DNA of 64,000 nt, from NCBI GenBank assembly GCA_003339415.1, contig PDHQ01000100.1, forward strand, positions 1 to 64,000, written 5' to 3'. Shown here piece by piece: positions 32,201-44,145 of this stretch (position 1 is its first letter; every line of letters begins with the position of its first letter). The notes beneath the pieces were generated by a model. That model was not told the DNA's origin. It worked only from the letters and a program-made list of their open reading frames with translations, and made no database searches. Source of the DNA: Ophiocordyceps camponoti-saundersi (nom. inval.) (Eukaryota > Ascomycota > Sordariomycetes > Hypocreales > Ophiocordycipitaceae). The position numbers and the translations under genes are program-made.

Positions 32201-35200
32201 CCTCTCCGAGGTGCATCACTTGGATCGTCTGGAGACGAAACTCTTGTTCGAGATACAGCCTCAGGAAACTTGTTATACGATCCAAGCTACTTATCATTCC
32301 TCCTTCTTTGCACCGGGTCTAGTTGACTGCTTCCTTGAGCAGTTTGATAATCTCACGCGGCTGCTACTGGATAGTCCTGATATGTACCTCGAGTCCCTGC
32401 GGGCTGCCATGCCTGGGCTGTCAGTTCATAACGAGGCCGTACAGCCGTTCGGTGGAGAATCAGGTCTTGCTGCGCAGTTTGAGGCCACGGCAGCCGTCAT
32501 GCCTACAGCCGCTGCGTTGTGCTTCTGTGATTCGTTTACCGAAACCACTCTTCGATCAGTGTCCATCTCATACGGGGAGTTAAATGCAGCCGCCAATCAG
32601 GTCGCTCACTATCTAAACAGTCAGCTCATCTCAACCGATGAGGTCTTGGCCGTGCTCATGCAAAAATCTCCTTCGTTCTACACTGTTGTCCTCGGTGTAC
32701 AAAAGGCAGGATGTGCTTATCTGCCTATCCTCCCCCAAACGCCCGAGACGCGAGTGCGCACAATTCTCAAGCAAGCTCAAGTCAAACATTGTCTCGTCGA
32801 TGGAACTTTCGATCCGTCTTTCTCGATTGAAGGAGTCCAGATTCACCACATGGACCGCGTCGACACGCAGTCTTTCTCGTCAGAGAATATGTGTATCCCC
32901 TGCAATCCATCTCGTTTGGCCTATGTCATCTACACTTCTGGAACAACTGGGGTGCCAAAAGGGGTTGCTGTTACGCAGGAAAACATCGTCAGCAACATCA
33001 CCGTCTTGCAATCAATCTATCCCGCGCCCAAGACGAAACAACCGCGGATGCTCCAGGCCTGCTCTCAGGCATTCGACGTGTCTGTCTTCGAGATATTCTT
33101 CGCCTGGAGTACGGGCATGTGCCTCTGTGCAGCTCCCAACGACGTCTTGTTCCGAGACCTCGAGCTATTCATGCGGCAGATGAAGATTAGCCACCTGAGC
33201 TTGACGCCGACTTTGGCTTCACTTATAGATCCTGAGAACGTGTCGCAAGTCGAGTTTCTCGTCACAGCCGGGGAGCCGATGACCCTATCCGTCTTGGACC
33301 GATGGCAGGATCGGCTTTGGCAAGGATACGGACCGTCCGAAACGACAAACATATGTAGCGTGAAGCACATGACGCGCGGAGAGAACATTGAGCATCTCGG
33401 TTGGGCGCTGCCGAATACATCGACGTTCGTAATGCGGCCAACCGTGGCCGAGGCAGTCCCCGTCGGATGGGTAGGTGAACTCTGCTTCGGCGGCCATCAG
33501 GTGGCCAAGGGATACTTGAACGACGAACGCTTGACGAATGACAAGTTTCTGCGTCATGCCAAGTATGGAAGAATATACCGCTCTGGAGATTTGGGTCGAA
33601 TGCTCCCTGATGGCTCGCTGGTTATCCTTGGCCGACTCGACGACCAAATCAAGCTGCGAGGTCAGCGGATCGCGGCTGGTGAAATCAATAGCATCATCAC
33701 CTCTACGGGCATGGCCGCCTCAGCGGTGACGATCTCTGCCCGACGACGAAGAGAGTCACCGGAGCAGCTCGTGTCGTTCTTTGTCCCATCCGGAAGCAGA
33801 TCAGAATATAGGACACTCGCAGTCTCGCCCGAAGCCAACAGCCATATCTTCGCAAGCCTCCTGTCTCGAGTACCGTCGTACATGGTGCCATCCTACCTGA
33901 TTCCCGTATCTCAGATACCCATGACGTCCAGCGGCAAGGTAGATTGGACTCGTCTTCGAAAGAGTTTCGAGGACTTGGTTGGGGATCAGGCAGAAGCCGC
34001 TTCCTCCACAACGCAGTGTCTGGATGGCGCGGGAAGCTGGTCTCCCAGAGAGTTGGTGATTGCCGACGTCATCGCGGAATCGACCAAGATTTCCCGGACC
34101 GAGATAAGGCGATGGACGCCATTCCCGGCCCTCGGCGTGGATTCAATAACCGCTATCGACCTGTCTCGCACGCTGAGCTCTCGTATGGCGGACAGGTGGG
34201 TGTCGATATCCTCTATCCTCCAGAACCCTTCAGTTGCACAGCTGGCCAAGTTTCTTGAGAAGGAGGAAAGGCGAAGCAACGAAAAGGATGGTGACGAGAC
34301 CGATGCGTTGTTTGCGACCTTATCTGACGAGGTTGGCTCACTCTTGGGACGAGAAGCTGGGAATATCGAAGAGATCTTACCATGTACGCCACTGCAAGAA
34401 GCCATGCTTTCGCAAGGAACGGGAAGCTATTACAACAAAATTCTGTTGCGGCTACGCATCACGGCCGATGAAATGAGGACCTACTGGGACGAGATGTCGA
34501 GGAGACACGGGATACTGAGGACGTGTTTCGTCACAACTCGACGTGCGGAGCACCCAATCGCGCAAGTTGCTCTGAGGCATTGGAAGGTTTCTTGGAAGAC
34601 ATACGACGTTCACGCACCATCCCTCGCTGGAGCAGTCGACGAGCATCTAAAGTGCCTGCCTGAGCCCCTGGATTCGGGTCTGCCTCCTCTTTCTTGCGCG
34701 CTTTTGAGATACAAAGGCTCAACTTTCTTCTCCCTTATATGCCATCATGCCATGTATGACGGCGTCGCCATGGATAACCTTTGGCGGGAAATCGAAGCAT
34801 TGGCCAACCACCGCAGCCTCCCTCCTCCTGTGCGGTACAAGCCGTTCCTACAACAAATCGTCAACTCTCCCAGGGACGCTGATACGTTTTGGGCCCATCA
34901 CTTCCGTGGCTTCCGACCTTGCAGGCTCTTCACCCGCCTAGCTGGGGCGCAGGTGGACCAATGTACACACACCAGGTCCTTTGACGTTACCTTGAGTGAG
35001 GTCCTAGGACGGTTCAGATGCCTTGGAATATCTTTGTTATCAGCATGTCAGACGGCCTGGGCAATGCTTCTCTCAGTAGCATGCAACTGCTCGGACGTTG
35101 CCTTTGGCAGCGTCGTCAACGGCCGCATCGCCGACGTGGCTGGCCTAGACCGGCTGGTTGCTCCCTGTTTCAACACGATTGCGATGCGAGTCGACCTTGC

Positions 35201-38200
35201 GAACTTTTCTCAAGTTGTCAACATGGCTAGACACTTGCAAGATCTCAATGTTCAGATGATTCCCTATCAGTTCACGCCACTACGTCAGATTCAGAAGGTC
35301 GTCGACTGCCAACGTCGAACCTTGTTTGATACCTTGCTGCTGCTTCAACAACCGCTCAAGGAAATGGACGATAGTGTCTGGACGCTCGAAGAGGATTCGG
35401 GGAACATGGACGTCCCGTTCGTGTGCGAGGTCGTTCCCTGTCCGAACCTGAACTCGATCGTCATCAATGCGCACTATGACATTGGCATCGTCTCTAGAGA
35501 TATTGCCGCTTCGTTGGCCGACATTTTTGCATACTTTTTCCGGCATCTGGTTGATATGCCTTTCGCGAGTTTGGAAGATAAGAGTGCTTTACCAGAGTCT
35601 CTCGGCTTGGCTCTTGCGGAACTCGTCCCGAGACGTGACAAGGCGGAGCATAAAGGTGATTGGCAGTCTGAAGAAGGGACCTGGTCTGAGACCGAGCAAA
35701 CAATCCGGGATGTCTTCTCGGAGCTCTCAGGTATGTCGAAGGCAAAGATTTCACTAAATACCAGCATGTTTCGTCTCGGCTTGGACAGCATCAACGCTGT
35801 TCAGGTGGCTTCGATGCTTCGACAGGAGGGATATACGGTCTCTGCGTCGGAAGTCATCGAGTATGCCAGTTGTAATAATCTTGCCCGTCGGCTACTCGAC
35901 AACTCTGGCAAGGATTTGCCCGATGCCGTTCAGGGGTTGAACTTGCAGAAATTTGCCAAAGACGTCTCCTCGCAAATCACCAGCTCAGTGCCATCAGCCG
36001 AAGAACTGTTCGAGGCTGTTCTACCCGCTACGCCCATGCAGTCAGCCGTGTTGGCATCGTTCATCTCGTCAAACGGTCATAATTACCTCAACATGCTCAC
36101 CATGGAGATGGCTCACGATGTGGGGGTGGAAAGCCTGCAACACGCCTTAGAGGTGCTTCAACGGCGGCATCCTATGCTCCGGACGGGCTTCATTTCCGTC
36201 AAACATGGGGAATATCCGTTTGCCATGGTTCGACACAAAAAGACATTGACCCCCTTTGATATCATCACAGATCCCGAGCAATTCTCAATATTCGGCTTGC
36301 GTGGATGGCAAGAACACACACGACAATGTATGCTGCAGTCTATACATCTTCCGCTTTGGAGAGCTATTTTAGTTGAGAAGGAAAGCCAGAGAAGGCTTCA
36401 TCTCCTGATTCACCATGCCCTGTATGATGCTCACTCGCTGGATGAACTTCTGCAAGGCCTCTCAAGCCTTTTGCTCGATGGCACAGAGCCCAGCTTCTCG
36501 AGAGTCGAGCCGGCGTTGGCAGAAGTTCTTTCTCGGGGTCTGCAGGTGGAAGCGGCCGCTCAGGATTTCTGGCAGAAGCAAGCTGAAAGCGCCGTGGTGA
36601 GCAAATTTCCACTTCTGACCCCCCTGAGAGAAGAGAAGGCTACGGGGCTTTCGACCCATGAAACAGCTTCCTCAATGTCCTTCACTTATCTCTCAGAGGC
36701 AGCCAAGGCCTGTGGTAGCTCGATCCAAGCGCTGGTACAGGCCGCTTGGACTCGGGTGCTGGCTTCGTACCAAGGTGAGAGCTCGGTGATTTTTGGTATC
36801 ACGATGTCAGGGCGCGTTACGGATCTTACTCGCGCCGCTCCCTTTCCCTGCATCGTCACCATACCGGTAGTGACGAGCAACCTGGAGTCGAACAGAGAGC
36901 TCATCGAAGCCATGATGGAGTATAATGCCGAAGCGCACAAGCATCAATTTGCTGACCTGAGCCGCATCCAAAAGTGGCTCGGCCATCCTGCCACTCCCGT
37001 CTTTGATACGTTGGTCGTCTATCAGAGGAAAGATAGACCAAAAGGCGGCAGAAAGCCTTGGAAGCTGGTGAATGATGAAGCGGTCGTTGAATACGCCGTG
37101 TCTCTGGAGATCGAGCCGGACGCGGCGGGCGATGATGGCTTGAGCCTACGAATCACCTTTTCCGAGAATCTCATTCCAGAAGAACAGGCACGCCTTATCG
37201 TTCAACAGTTTGACGCTACGCTGCATTACCTTGTCAGCGAACCTGACGGTTACGAGGCTGGACTCTACAAGAAGCATCCTGATCTTTTCTCGGTTACACC
37301 AGCTTCGACACCGGTTATAGCCGCACCTGTAGGATTTCTACATCAGTTCGTGGAGAGCAGCTGCGACCATCGGCCGGAGGCAACGGCACTCGAGTTCATC
37401 GACGATTGGGGGGAGGGCAAGTTGAAGAGATGGAGCTACAGAGAGCTCGACCTCATGGGAAACCGAGTCGCCAATCTGCTTCGAGAACATACCAACCCTG
37501 GAGAGATTGTGGCTGTCCACTTTTCCAAAAGCCCGGAAGCGTATTTCTCCATCCTGGGCATCATGAAAGCTGGTTGTGCTTTCGTCGCTCTCGACCCTGA
37601 TGCTCCGAAGGCGAGGAAGAATTTCATCTTACGGGATTCAGATGCCAGATGTCTCTTGGCAAAGGAGGGAGAGGTAATGGACCTCGATGTCTCCATCAGC
37701 GTACTGGGAATCGCCGAAGAATCGCTTCAAAAGCTGCCGGATGAGCGTCCTATCTGGGCCAGCAGCGATCTCACACCGGCGCATACTTGTTACTGTCTCT
37801 ACACATCTGGAACGACAGGAACACCGAAAGGATGCGAGATCAGTCACGAGAATGCGGTCCAGGCCATGATGGCCTTTCAAGACTTGTTCCGGGGGCACTG
37901 GGATGTCGACTCGCGCTGGCTTCAGTTTGCAGCACTTCACTTTGATGTTTCCGTACTCGAGCAGTATTGGAGCTGGTCCGTAGGCATCACCGTCGTTTCA
38001 GCGCCGCGAGATTTCATCTTGGACGATCTCGTCGGGACGATTGGGAGGCTCAACATCACGCACGTCGACCTCACGCCTAGCCTGGCCCGGTTGACGAGTC
38101 CGGAGGAGATGCCAAGCCTGCGCGTCTTCATCACGGGAGGGGAGCAGCTGAAGCAGGAAATTATCGATAAATGGGGGCCAAAGGCGGTCATCTACAACGC

Positions 38201-41200
38201 CTACGGTCCAACCGAGGCCACCATCGGCGTCACCATGTATCAGCGCGTGCCTGTCACTGGACGGCCCAGCAACATCGGCAGACAGTTCCTCAACGTCGGC
38301 TCCTATGTCTTTGTCCCAATGACCGAGACCCCCGTCCTGCGGGGTGCCGTCGGGGAGCTATGCGTGTCGGGCAAGCTGGTGGGCAAGGGGTATCTCCGTC
38401 GTCCGGACCTCACACAGGAGCGGTTCCCGAAGCTTGTCGAGTTTGGCGAAAGGGTCTACAGGACGGGAGACCTGGTCAGGATCCTTCACGACGGCTGCTT
38501 CGAGTTCCTCGGCCGAGCCGACGATCAGATCAAGCTACGTGGACAGCGACTAGAGGTGGGCGAGATCAACCACGCAATACGTTCTGGGGTGGCGGATGTG
38601 CTGGACTGCGCGACGCTCTTGGTAAGGCGAGAGTCTCTTGGGAAGGATGTACTGGTGTCCTTTGTCGTTGGACGACGACGGTCGAGCAGCTCTCTGAAGC
38701 TCGCCGTGCTGCGAGACGCAGACGACGACGGTCTTTGTGCCCGGGCAAGGTCCGCCTGTCTGGAGAGACTGCCAACGTACATGGTGCCGACATACTTCGT
38801 GCAGTTGCCGTACATACCATTGTCACCGAATAACAAGGTCGAAGCCAAGGAGCTCAAGTCGTTGTTTGAGTCCCTGTCGCACGAGGAGCTGTCGGCCTCA
38901 GCTGTTTCTCTCCCGGTATCAAAACTGGATGGCACCGTCATGAAAGGCACCATTCGAGTCGTTTCTGAGTTTACCGGCGTTGAAGAAGAGAAGATGACGG
39001 CTTCTACTAGCTTGTTTGACGTCGGCATCGACTCCATCACCGTCTTGCAGTTGGCAGCCAGACTTCGAAAGCAGGGCTTTCAGGCTGCCTCTCCGGCCCT
39101 CTTGTTGAAGTTGCCCATCATAGCACATCTCGTCAAGGCCCTGACGGAAAAGTCGACTGAGATCACGAGAAACAACACCGTGAAAGAGACCAAGCAACTT
39201 CTTCAAGCCTGCCATCACCGACATCTCCCGCTCGCCTGCAGGGTGCTTGGCGTAGGGCCGGACGACGTTGAATACATTGCCCCTTGCTCGCCGCTGCAGC
39301 AAGGCATCATATTCAAAGCTCTAGCTGATAGGGGGAGCTCAGGATCTTACTTTTCCTGTTTCCAACTTCGACTTGGCACAGGTGTCTCTGTTGAGAAAAT
39401 GAAAATGGCGTGGACTCGCACCATCGATACACATGCGATACTGAGATCTGTCTTCGTCAATACCCCCGACGGTCATGTCCAAGTCGCGATGAAGAAGACC
39501 GAGAGCCGCTGGGAGATTGTGAGTTGCGAGACGGAAGAGGAACTTGACCTCACTCTTGAAGCCAAGAGACGAGACTGGATCGCGAAGAACGGACAGGATA
39601 TTCGTCATCCCATTGAGCTCATTCATGCGCGTGGGCCGCACTCGGAAAGCTTCGTCATTCACATCTTCCACGCACTTTACGATGGCAGCAGCCTGCGACT
39701 CATCAGCAAATATGCCATGTCCCTGTATCGCGGCGGCAACCCCCCTCTTAGCCTCCCGTTTGTCGAGGCCCTGGCCTACGGGCCGCTTGCAAGACATGAT
39801 CAGTGTCGCCAGTTTTGGGCGGACCATTTGCGTGACTGGGCGCCCTCACCGATTCCGACGCTCGCGGGATCGACAGACGACACCAAAAGCGTGACAGTCA
39901 GTCGCAGCGTTCCGCTGAGCCGGCTCGAGGGGCTTCGAAGTCGACACAATGTTACGATGCAGTCCGTCGTGCTGACGCTGTGGACGTCGGTTCTCCAGAG
40001 TTATCTCGGCCACAGCGTAACAGTTGGAGTCATCCTCTCAGGAAGATCTATAGATGTTGCTGGGGTTGAAGACACAATCGGCCCCCTGTTCAACACGCTG
40101 CCCTTCTTCGCGGATGTGAAGCGGAGAGGGACATGGTCGTCCTTGATGAGTGAGGCTCACGCCTTTGGCACTTCGGTGATGCCTTTTCAACACGTGCCCC
40201 TGAAAGACATTCAGAGATGGTGTTCCGGAGGCCGTCCGCTTTTCGACAACCTCTTTGTCTTTCAGCATGGCTGGAGCGATGAAGGTGCGCCGTGGGAGAT
40301 TGAGGACGGGCCGGATCGTCCTGATTATCCGCTGGCGTTTGAAGCGACACGGGCTGATGATTTACGGTTATGCCTTGTGTCGCAGAGTAGATATGCTGAC
40401 GCTGCCGTGCTCGAGGGAATGCTGGACCGATTTGAGCAGATGATGTTGATGACCGAGGAGGAGGCGACGATGAGTCCCTGCTTACGACCTGCTGAATACT
40501 CACAAGAAGTCGAAGCTGGACAGTCGGCAGACGAAACTTCCGACGCCGCCGCCTTTGACTGGACGGAGGAGGCTGTTACGATCAGAGATCAGGTGGCGTT
40601 GCTTGCTCGTGTGCCCCCTGAGCAAGTCAATGCAGCGACCAAGTTGCTTGAATTGGGTCTTGACAGTATCGATGCCATGAAGCTCTCTACGAGACTGAAA
40701 CAGCGCGGAATCAAGCTATCAGCTTCTGACATACTGCGAAGTCAGACGATATCCCGTCTCGTCGGCCAGCTAGAGATGAACGGCGTTGCGCTTTCATCGT
40801 CGAGTAGTGACTCGGACGCTCTCGAAGAAATGCGACCCAAGCTCTGGATCGAGACAGAAAATGCTGGGATAGACACGGAAACGGTGGAAATGGTGTTGCC
40901 TCCGACTCCCCTCCAGGAAGCCATGGCTGCGGGCATGATTCAGTCAGACTTTCAATGGTATTTCAACCATGACGTCCTCGAGGTTGCCGAATGGGTTGAT
41001 ACGGAAAGACTCCGCGTGGCATGGATGCAGCTGATAGAGGCATCGCCATGCTTGAGAAGCGGCTTCGTTCAAGTCAGCGATCCGAGTCTAGATTTGGCAT
41101 ATAGCCAGGTCGTCTTCAAGAAGGAAAGCAACAACACGGCATCGATCAAGACTCGGCTGCTGACGGACGAGTCTGAGATCGGGCAGATAATACTGGGCGC

Positions 41201-43888
41201 GACGAGGCTGGCGATTCAGGGCAAGGGACTAAGAGACTTGGTGCAGATTACGATGGTAACGCTAGGTGAGAGGCGTCTCGTCGTCGTTTCCATGGCTCAT
41301 GCCCTCTATGACGGCTGGTCGCTCGCTCTCATGTATCGGCATCTTGAGGCGTCGTACTTGAACCGGATGACGAAGACGGGATTGTCTCCTGATGCCTTTA
41401 TCTCCCATGTTCTCGCGTCGAGGACGGATAAGGCGCGTGGCTTCTGGGCCGGTCATCTCGCTCGTCTCCGTCCAACTGTCTTGACGGGTCCGGCTGAAGA
41501 AAAGAGTCAGACGACGATGACGGCGACGTTGAGGAGAGAGACATCATCCGCTCGCCGCCTGTACGAACTGACAAAGTTCTGCAAAAGGCAGGCCATCAGC
41601 CTTCAAGTGCTCTGCATGGCTGTCTGGGCTGCCGTCGTCGCGCAGCAAACCAGGGGCCTCGATGTCGTCTTCGGAGTCGTCCTGTCGGGCAGAGACGGCG
41701 AGGACGCGGAAGAGCTGATGTTTCCTACCATGAGCACGGTAGCGCTGCGCTGCATTCTGCACGACTCCGTTTCAGGCTTCCTCAAGTACTTGGAGGAGAC
41801 GGTGGCGGATGTCAGGGGCTATCAGCATTACCCCCTGCGGCGAGCGGTCAAGACGGAGACATTCAACTCGTTGTTTCTCTTCCAGAAGACTCCTGGAGCC
41901 GGGCAGGCAGGCGGAAAACTATTTCGGTCTGTTGATGGTCAGGCAGCTGTCGAATATCCAGTCTGCGTCGAGGCCGAGCCCGTGGACGACGACGATAGGC
42001 TCATATGGCGCATTGCCTGTCACGCGCAGCTCTTCTCCAGCAAAGAAGTTGATCTCCTGCTTAGCAGGCTGGACGAGGTGCTGCAGTTTATGCTTCGAGA
42101 AGAGACCGCTGGTGTCCTCTCCTTCCGAGATCCAGAGGGTGTGTCCATCTGCGGGTTGCCGCCTGTGAAAACCCTGGAGAAGGATGCGGTCGACTGTCAG
42201 TCGAAGCCTGCATATGACGGCCTACCGAGCGAAGAAGAAGAAGAAGTATGGGGCCACACAGCCTCTGCCATTCGCGACGTCCTGAGCCAGGTATCAGGAG
42301 TTCCGGTCGAGTTGATAACGCTCCGGTCCAGCCTGTATCAGCTCGGTCTGGACTCCATCAGCGCCGTCAAGGTATCAATGCTGCTGCGGAAGAAGAGCAA
42401 GGTCGACCTGAAACCGAGGGAGCTCGTCAAGCTTTCGAGCATCAGGGAAATGGCAGACCAGGCGAGGTCTGCCGAGGAGGAGCAGCGGCCAAGTAGAGCA
42501 GAAAGGTGGACGCCACCTCGGTCTATAGATACGGACGAGCTGCTGCAGGAGTGCAACATCTCCAGGGACGATATCGAGGCGATGCTGCCCGCGACGCCTA
42601 TGCAGACTTATATGCTGACGGCGTCGGAGAAGCCCGGAGGAGGCGTCTTCTTCCCGGAGTTCCTCTACCGTGTTACCGGCATCGACGACGAGTTGAAAGT
42701 CCGAGAGGCGTGGCAGACGCTTATTGATCGGGCAATCATCTTGCGAACGCGATTCCTGGCCACGACATCCGACGAGGTGCCGTGGATCCAGGCGGTGATG
42801 AGCAAGGAGGCAATCCGATCCGGTCGCGTCACTCAGCCCCTAGCCTGTCTGGAAATAACGAGGGCTGGCAGTGAGGCTCTGGAACTGCGATTCAGGATAC
42901 ACCACGCCCTATACGACGGTATCAGTTTGGCGGCCTTGATGTCGCAGCTGTACGACCTCCTGAACAATGAATCAGCCAGCGAGAGCGAGGACGACGACGG
43001 TCTCTCCTGCTGGTCTCTCTACTGCAGTGCTCCTCTGTCTGACGACCAAGCCGCACGGCGAGAGTTTTGGACTAATTACTTGAAAGACGGCGTCGCTATC
43101 GACTTTGCTTCGATGACGACGGACACGGCAGAGAGGTCTTCTCATCTCGATACATCAGCTGTCAAGGACGTGTCCCATCTACGGACCAAGGCCTCGCATC
43201 ACGGCATCAGTCTACAGGCCATCGTCCTAGCCGCGCTGGCAACCAGCCTCGGCGGACGAGACAGCAAAAGATCAATCGTCATCGGCATCTACCTCGCCAA
43301 CCGAGCCGGCGAAAGAGACTGGTCGCCGCCGACAACGTGTCCGACTCTCAGCCTCGTTCCTCTCAAGGTGAAGCTCAGTCCGGACGCAAGGCTCGTCGAC
43401 GTCGCCAAGGCCATTCAGACGGATCTCGTGGCTATAGGCTCTCGAGGTCGTGCCCACGTCGGTCTTTGGGATATCCTCGCCTGGACAGGCTTGAGAATCG
43501 GCTGCTTTGTCAACTTCCTCGCGTCCGTGCCGGGCGACATTGGAGAAGGGGGGACATCGGCTGTGGGAGGGGAGGGAGGCATCTCCTTGACTTGTATGGT
43601 CCAGGAGCCTTGTTCGTCGACGGCGAGGCATGAGATGCCGTGGCGAAGGAAGCGGAGAAACGACCTTGTCAGCGATGCGGTTCAGGTGAGTTGATTCCCA
43701 TTCCCTCTTCTACCGCAAGGGGAGCAGCTATGGCTAAATCTCAGAAACAGCCTTGCGTCGATATCGAGGCCTCGGTCAGTGGGAAAACTCTCGCCGTCGG
43801 CGTCTTTGGGCCGAGCGGGCGAGTTTCTAAGGAGTGGGCTGCCGAGTTGGTTGCCGACACGGCTTCCTTGCTCCTCGATGAAGATTGA
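29205..43888 (+). CDS. SIDC: Ferricrocin/ferrichrome-type siderophore nonribosomal peptide synthetase
   Basis: Three exons, 29205-30163, 30227-43685 and 43745-43888, give 4,853 residues. The order read is A1-T1-C1-A2-T2-C2-T3-C3-A3-T4-C4-T5-C5-T6-C6. A-domain cores are at about residue 175 (YTSGSTGTPKG), 1218 (YTSGTTGVPKG) and 2843 (YTSGTTGTPKG). Carrier serines are near 561, 1623, 2169, 3251, 3796 and 4359 (G-[VLI]-DS motifs). Condensation motifs are HHAVYDG (756), HHAMYDG (1825), HHALYDA (2380), FHALYDG (3466), AHALYDG (4009) and HHALYDG (4543). Three A domains and six T-C pairs fit a cyclic hexapeptide hydroxamate (Gly/Ser/N5-acyl-N5-hydroxyornithine) made iteratively. No TE or TD domain is present; release would be by the last C domain. 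The last exon restores a typical C-terminus. Acyl type and Gly/Ser choice are not read here. Confidence 0.93.
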
Positions 43889-44145
43889 AAAGGGGGGTTT
43901 GAAGAGGGATACGGTGGCGAGAAAAGGATGCTTGATTATAGTACGAAGGGTTCCTGTCTGTATTGTCTACTTGTAAGTGATAGAAATAGGGGGTGTAGAA
44001 ATGGGAGAGATTTCATTCAGTGTATTTCTCTCCGCCATGGCTCATGTCTTTTCCCCTCCTGTCCACTATAGATACGCCGTTTTGCTTTTTGCCAACCTCT
44101 CCAATCGTATACATGTTCCCTCTCGAAAGCCCCTTCTCCGGGAAT
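43889..44145. other. Short intergenic, convergent 3' ends
   Basis: The 3' flanks of the NRPS (plus) and the DUF1479 gene (minus). No gene is seen. Confidence 0.5.
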
